Part shown: piece by piece, positions 60,273-64,000 of the stretch | How the letters are laid out: each line of letters starts with the position of its first letter | Position numbering within the stretch: position 1 is the first letter of the stretch | Assembly: GCA_023525715.1 (NCBI GenBank) | Contig: CM042010.1 | Span: 157,203,907 to 157,267,906 of the forward strand | Direction: 5' to 3' | DNA from: Cichorium intybus | Lineage: Eukaryota; Streptophyta; Magnoliopsida; Asterales; Asteraceae | DNA: 64,000 bases | Position numbers and translations under genes: made by a program | The notes under the pieces: model-generated | Told to the model about the DNA's origin: nothing | Database searches by the model: none | Seen by the model: the letters and a program-made list of their open reading frames with translations, nothing else

Positions 60273-61237
60273 CGTTTTTAATTAACACTCATCGGCCGAA
60301 AAGAAACAAACAAAACAATCGATCAATTAACGGCACACCGGAACCAATTATATTTTTAATATCCGGAGGATCTCCGAGCTCAAAAACCCTCCGTCAACTG
60401 GTTTCAAAATCGGGATAGAAAAAAAAATCGAAGTGAGCTGATCGATCGGAATCAATTGGGTAATTTAAAGAAGTATAGTGGCCAAAAAATATTATTTATT
60501 TCAAAATTTTAAGCGAGAGAAAGAAAAACCGAACGAGAAACAAGGCGCGGAGTTGCCGTCCAAAAACATTCGGAATTCAAAGAGTTAGGGCACCAAAAGT
60601 GAAAGAAAAATCTCAAAACACGAGTAAATTAAGGCATAGTGATTCACTGATTTTGGGGATAAATTAGCAGACAGATCAGCAAAAAAAAGAATTGAATATT
60701 ATCATCTTAGATCGTAATTTCTTTATTTTTTTTACCCAATTGATTCCGATCGATCAGCTCACTTCGATTTTTTTTTTCTATCCCGATTTTGAAACTTGGT
60801 CCTGGTCATTTTGAGCATTTACCATTTTCATGATGTGGGTCATGTGGAGTGAAAAAGAAATAAATATATGAGTATTACACGTGGTTATATGTGTGGAGAC
60901 CTACAACTATTTAATTTATACAGTACGAAACCCTTCAAGTACCAATGTACCATATATATTATGCTGAGCTTTATTTCTTAAACCCTCTGAGTTCCTAAAA
61001 ACATCTCATTCTCTTTCTTACTGACGGAATTTTCCAGTTCCAAGACATCCTCCAAACACTTTGGTTTGTTAACTTCATATTGATTAGTACTGGAAAAACA
61101 ACTCAGTTCCAATATCCCTACTAGTTCGAGTTCTTATTGTAAAAATGCATCTTCTTACATGGTCGACAGGCATTATTTTCCATACGAATGTGCCCAGTAA
61201 CTGAAAAGATGGAATATGAAATAGAAAGAAAACTGAC

Positions 61238-61380
61238 CTTGACAAGGGGTCATCGTAGCTTGAACAAGTGGCATTGTTACTATTCTGGTCAATATAAGGG
61301 GAGGAAGACGATGCAGCTGATGTAGGCGCTGAGAACCCTACCTTATCTTTGATGTCTTTAAGCAATGATACCCATTTCAT
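61238..61380 (-). pseudogene. Array unit 7: first exon copy
   Basis: Open, consensus coding sequence. Confidence 0.65.
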
Positions 61381-62346
61381 CGTTTTTAATTAACACTCAT
61401 CGGCCGAAAAGAAACAAACAAAACAATCGATCAATTAACGGCACACCGGAACCAATTATATTTTTAATATCCGGAGGATCTCCGAGCTCAAAAACCCTCC
61501 GTCAACTGGTTTCAAAATCGGGATAGAAAAAAAAATCGAAGTGAGCTGATCGATCGGAATCAATTGGGTAATTTAAAGAAGTATAGTGGCCAAAAAATAT
61601 TATTTATTTCAAAATTTTAAGCGAGAGAAAGAAAAACCGAACGAGAAACAAGGCGCGGAGTTGCCGTCCAAAAACATTCGGAATTCAAAGAGTTAGGGCA
61701 CCAAAAGTGAAAGAAAAATCTCAAAACACGAGTAAATTAAGGCATTGTGATTCACTGATTTTGGGGATAAATTAGCAGACAGATCAGCAAAAAAAAAAAG
61801 AATTGAATATTATCATCTTAGATCGTAATTTCTTTATTTTTTTACCCAATTGATTCCGATCGATCAGCTCACTTCGATTTTTTTTTCTATCCCGATTTTG
61901 AAACTTGGTCCTGGTCATTTTGAGCATTTACCATTTTCATGATGTGGGTCATGTGGAGTGAAAAAGAAATAAATATGTGAGTATTACACGTGGTTATATG
62001 TGTGGAGACCTACAACTATTTAATTTATGCAGTACGAAACCCTTCAAGTACCAATGTACCATATATATTATGCTGAGGTTTATTTCTTAAACCCTATGAG
62101 TTCCTAAAAACATCTCATTCTCTTTCTTACTGACAGAATTTTCCAGTTCCAAGACATCCTCCAAACACTTTGGTTTGTTAACTTCATATTGATTAGTACC
62201 GGAAAAACAACTCAGTTCCAATATCCCTACTAGTTCGAGTTCTTATTGTAAAAATGCATCTTCTTACATGGTCGACAGGCATTATTTTCCATACGAATGT
62301 GCCCAGTAATTGAAAAGATGGAATATGAAATAGAAAGAAAACTGAC

Positions 62347-62489
62347 CTTGACAAGGGGTCATCGTAGCTTGAACAAGTGACATTGTTACTATTCTGGTCA
62401 ATATAAGGGGAGGAAGACGATGCAGCTGATGTAGGCACTGAGAACCCTACCTTATCTTTGATGTCTTTAAGCAATGATACCCATTTCAT
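62347..62489 (-). pseudogene. Array unit 8: first exon copy (outer edge)
   Basis: Open, with private changes (FSVPTS, SNNVTCSS). Its upstream side leads through an inverted loop (62681-62954) into single-copy sequence, so it alone borders unique DNA on the promoter side. Confidence 0.65.
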
Positions 62490-62954
62490 CGTTTTTAATT
62501 AACACTCATCGGCCGGAAAGAAACAAACAAAACAATCGATCAATTAACGGCACACCGGAACCAATTATATTTTTAATATCCGGAGGATCTCCGAGCTCAA
62601 AAACCCTTCGTCAACTGGTTTCAAAATCGGGATAGAAAAAAAAATCGAAGTGAGCTGATCGATCAGAATCAATTGGGTAAAAAAAATAAAGAAATTACGA
62701 TCTAAGATGAGAATATTCAATTCTTTTTTTTTTTTTGCTGATCTGTCTGCTAATTTATCCCCACAATCAGTGAATTACAATGCCTTAATTTACTCGTGTT
62801 TTGAGATTTTTCTTTCACTTTTGGTGCCCTAACTCTTTAAATTCCGAATGTTTTTGGACGGCAACTCCGCGCCTTGTTTCTCGTTCGGTTTTTCTTTCTC
62901 TCGCTTAAAATTTTGAAATAAATAATATTTTTTTGGCCACTATACTTCTTTAAA

Positions 62955-63255
62955 TTGGCCTAATTGGCCCCTTTATATAAACTTCTGATATTTAGTCTCT
63001 TTACCAAGTAATTCCTTCTTAAAAGAGTATATGTTTGTTTTATTACACAAATGATGTAAATGATTTGAGATTTTATCAAGTAGTCAAGATGAAAGTCAAT
63101 TCAAGTTTGATTGATTTCAACTTTGTTGAGTTCGAGTATGAATTATAAACTCAAAACATATCATAAATCGAGGTTGATGTTATAAAAACTCAACTTCAAT
63201 TAGGTCCTCCTATTCGCACGAATAATTTTTCCAAATTGAATCACCGTTATCATTC
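62955..63255. other. Single-copy sequence beyond the array
   Basis: AT-rich. Possibly the original upstream region of the array-linked gene. No gene was seen. Confidence 0.4.
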
Positions 63256-63335
<80 letters not shown>

Positions 63336-63352
63336 TATGCATATGCATATGC

Positions 63353-63383
<31 letters not shown>

Positions 63384-63393
63384 TGTATGTATG

Positions 63394-63448
<55 letters not shown>

Positions 63449-63462
63449 ATATATATATATAG
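63256..63462. repeat. Compound microsatellite
   Basis: (TA)n, then ATGCAT units, then (TATG)n, then (TA)n again. Confidence 0.95.
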
Positions 63463-63814
<352 letters not shown>

Positions 63815-63828
63815 CGTCTCGTAATACA

Positions 63829-63903
63829 TAAGAATATTATATCAACTCAATCACAAGTGTCCAAATACATAAAGGTAATGTCATAAGAATAGGTACCTCA
63901 TAA

Positions 63904-63905
<2 letters not shown>
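63829..63905 (+). repeat. Copy of the window's first 80-90 bases
   Basis: TAAGAATATTATATCAACTC, then CACAA-TGTCCAAAT, GGTACC and CATAAGAATATATATA align with positions 1-88 with about ten differences. Confidence 0.85.

Positions 63906-64000
<95 letters not shown>
63906..64000. repeat. (TA)n microsatellite, runs to the window edge
   Basis: TA repeats to the last bases. Confidence 0.95.

Larger units (their letters stand above)
54132..62954 (-). repeat. Eight-unit tandem array of a 1.11-kb exon-1/promoter module
   Basis: Units begin at CTTGGTCC at 54132, 55247, 56356, 57468, 58576, 59686, 60795 and 61904, giving periods of 1108-1115 bp with very few differences. In each, reading on the minus strand, come an AT-rich upstream part, a coding first exon (MKWVSLLKDIKDKVGFS...) with a GT donor, and about 450 bp of intron-like sequence. 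Units 1-7 also carry an inverted repeat: 63-bp arms (for example 55962-56024 and 56293-56356) around a 268-bp loop. Units 3+4 and 5+6 share private variants, so a two-unit block was duplicated. In unit 8 the loop is inverted and the right arm is gone. Confidence 0.96.

Overview
The window is nuclear DNA of a flowering plant, almost certainly a eudicot. Genes are split by AT-rich GT-AG introns, and there are long (TA)n tracts and a dense nested transposon landscape. The overall texture (copia, MULE and CACTA style, plant-only gene families) would fit Asteraceae such as lettuce, but that is an impression and not a proof. There is no bacterial, organellar or CRISPR content. Only one host gene looks complete: a seven-exon plastid-type phosphoserine phosphatase (43007-44926), whose exons sum to an in-frame 294-residue protein.

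Left part (1-6012): remnants of a FAR1/MULE-type transposase fused to a copied 3' piece of the POLAR-like gene found again at 49.8-50.7 kb; a frameshifted, spliced pseudogene of an unidentified plant gene; and a DnaJ (JJJ1-like) pseudogene on the minus strand with three nonsense codons, two frameshifts and retained introns.

Nested transposons (6013-34902): a 10.6-kb Mutator-like element (6022-16612, perfect 9-bp target duplication). It holds a short hAT-like element, which in turn holds a 7.6-kb copia-type LTR retrotransposon (7138-14750, two 777-bp LTRs). Then come a 529-bp hairpin MITE inside a (TA)n tract, LTR-like debris, and an 11.7-kb CACTA element (20683-32416, 30-bp terminal inverted repeats, TTT target duplication). 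The CACTA element has no recognisable transposase but carries decayed pieces of at least three plant genes (SKU5/multicopper-oxidase-like twice, an FLZ zinc-finger gene, and a CxxC gene fragment) plus a 30-bp minisatellite. A copia-type solo LTR and the 3' end of a FAR1/MULE transposase follow.

Middle (34903-50740): a 5.0-kb Mutator-like element with 9-bp target duplications, about 215-bp terminal inverted repeats and an apparently intact five-exon, 973-aa transposase. A convergent small gene in it encodes a GRF zinc finger, a coiled coil and a membrane segment, broken by one nonsense codon. After it come two unusual inverted-repeat elements (one C-rich, one carrying a plastid-lipid-associated/fibrillin fragment) flanking PSP, then a 302-bp TRIM retrotransposon with identical LTRs upstream of a 3'-truncated POLAR-like gene.

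Right part (50740-64000): a SEC24-like 5' pseudogene that meets, tail to tail, a truncated minus-strand gene. The first exon and promoter of that second gene form an eight-copy, about 1.11-kb tandem array (54.1-62.9 kb). Each of the first seven units carries a 63-bp-armed inverted repeat, and in the last unit the loop is inverted. The window ends in microsatellites and a sequence that repeats the first 90 bases of the window.
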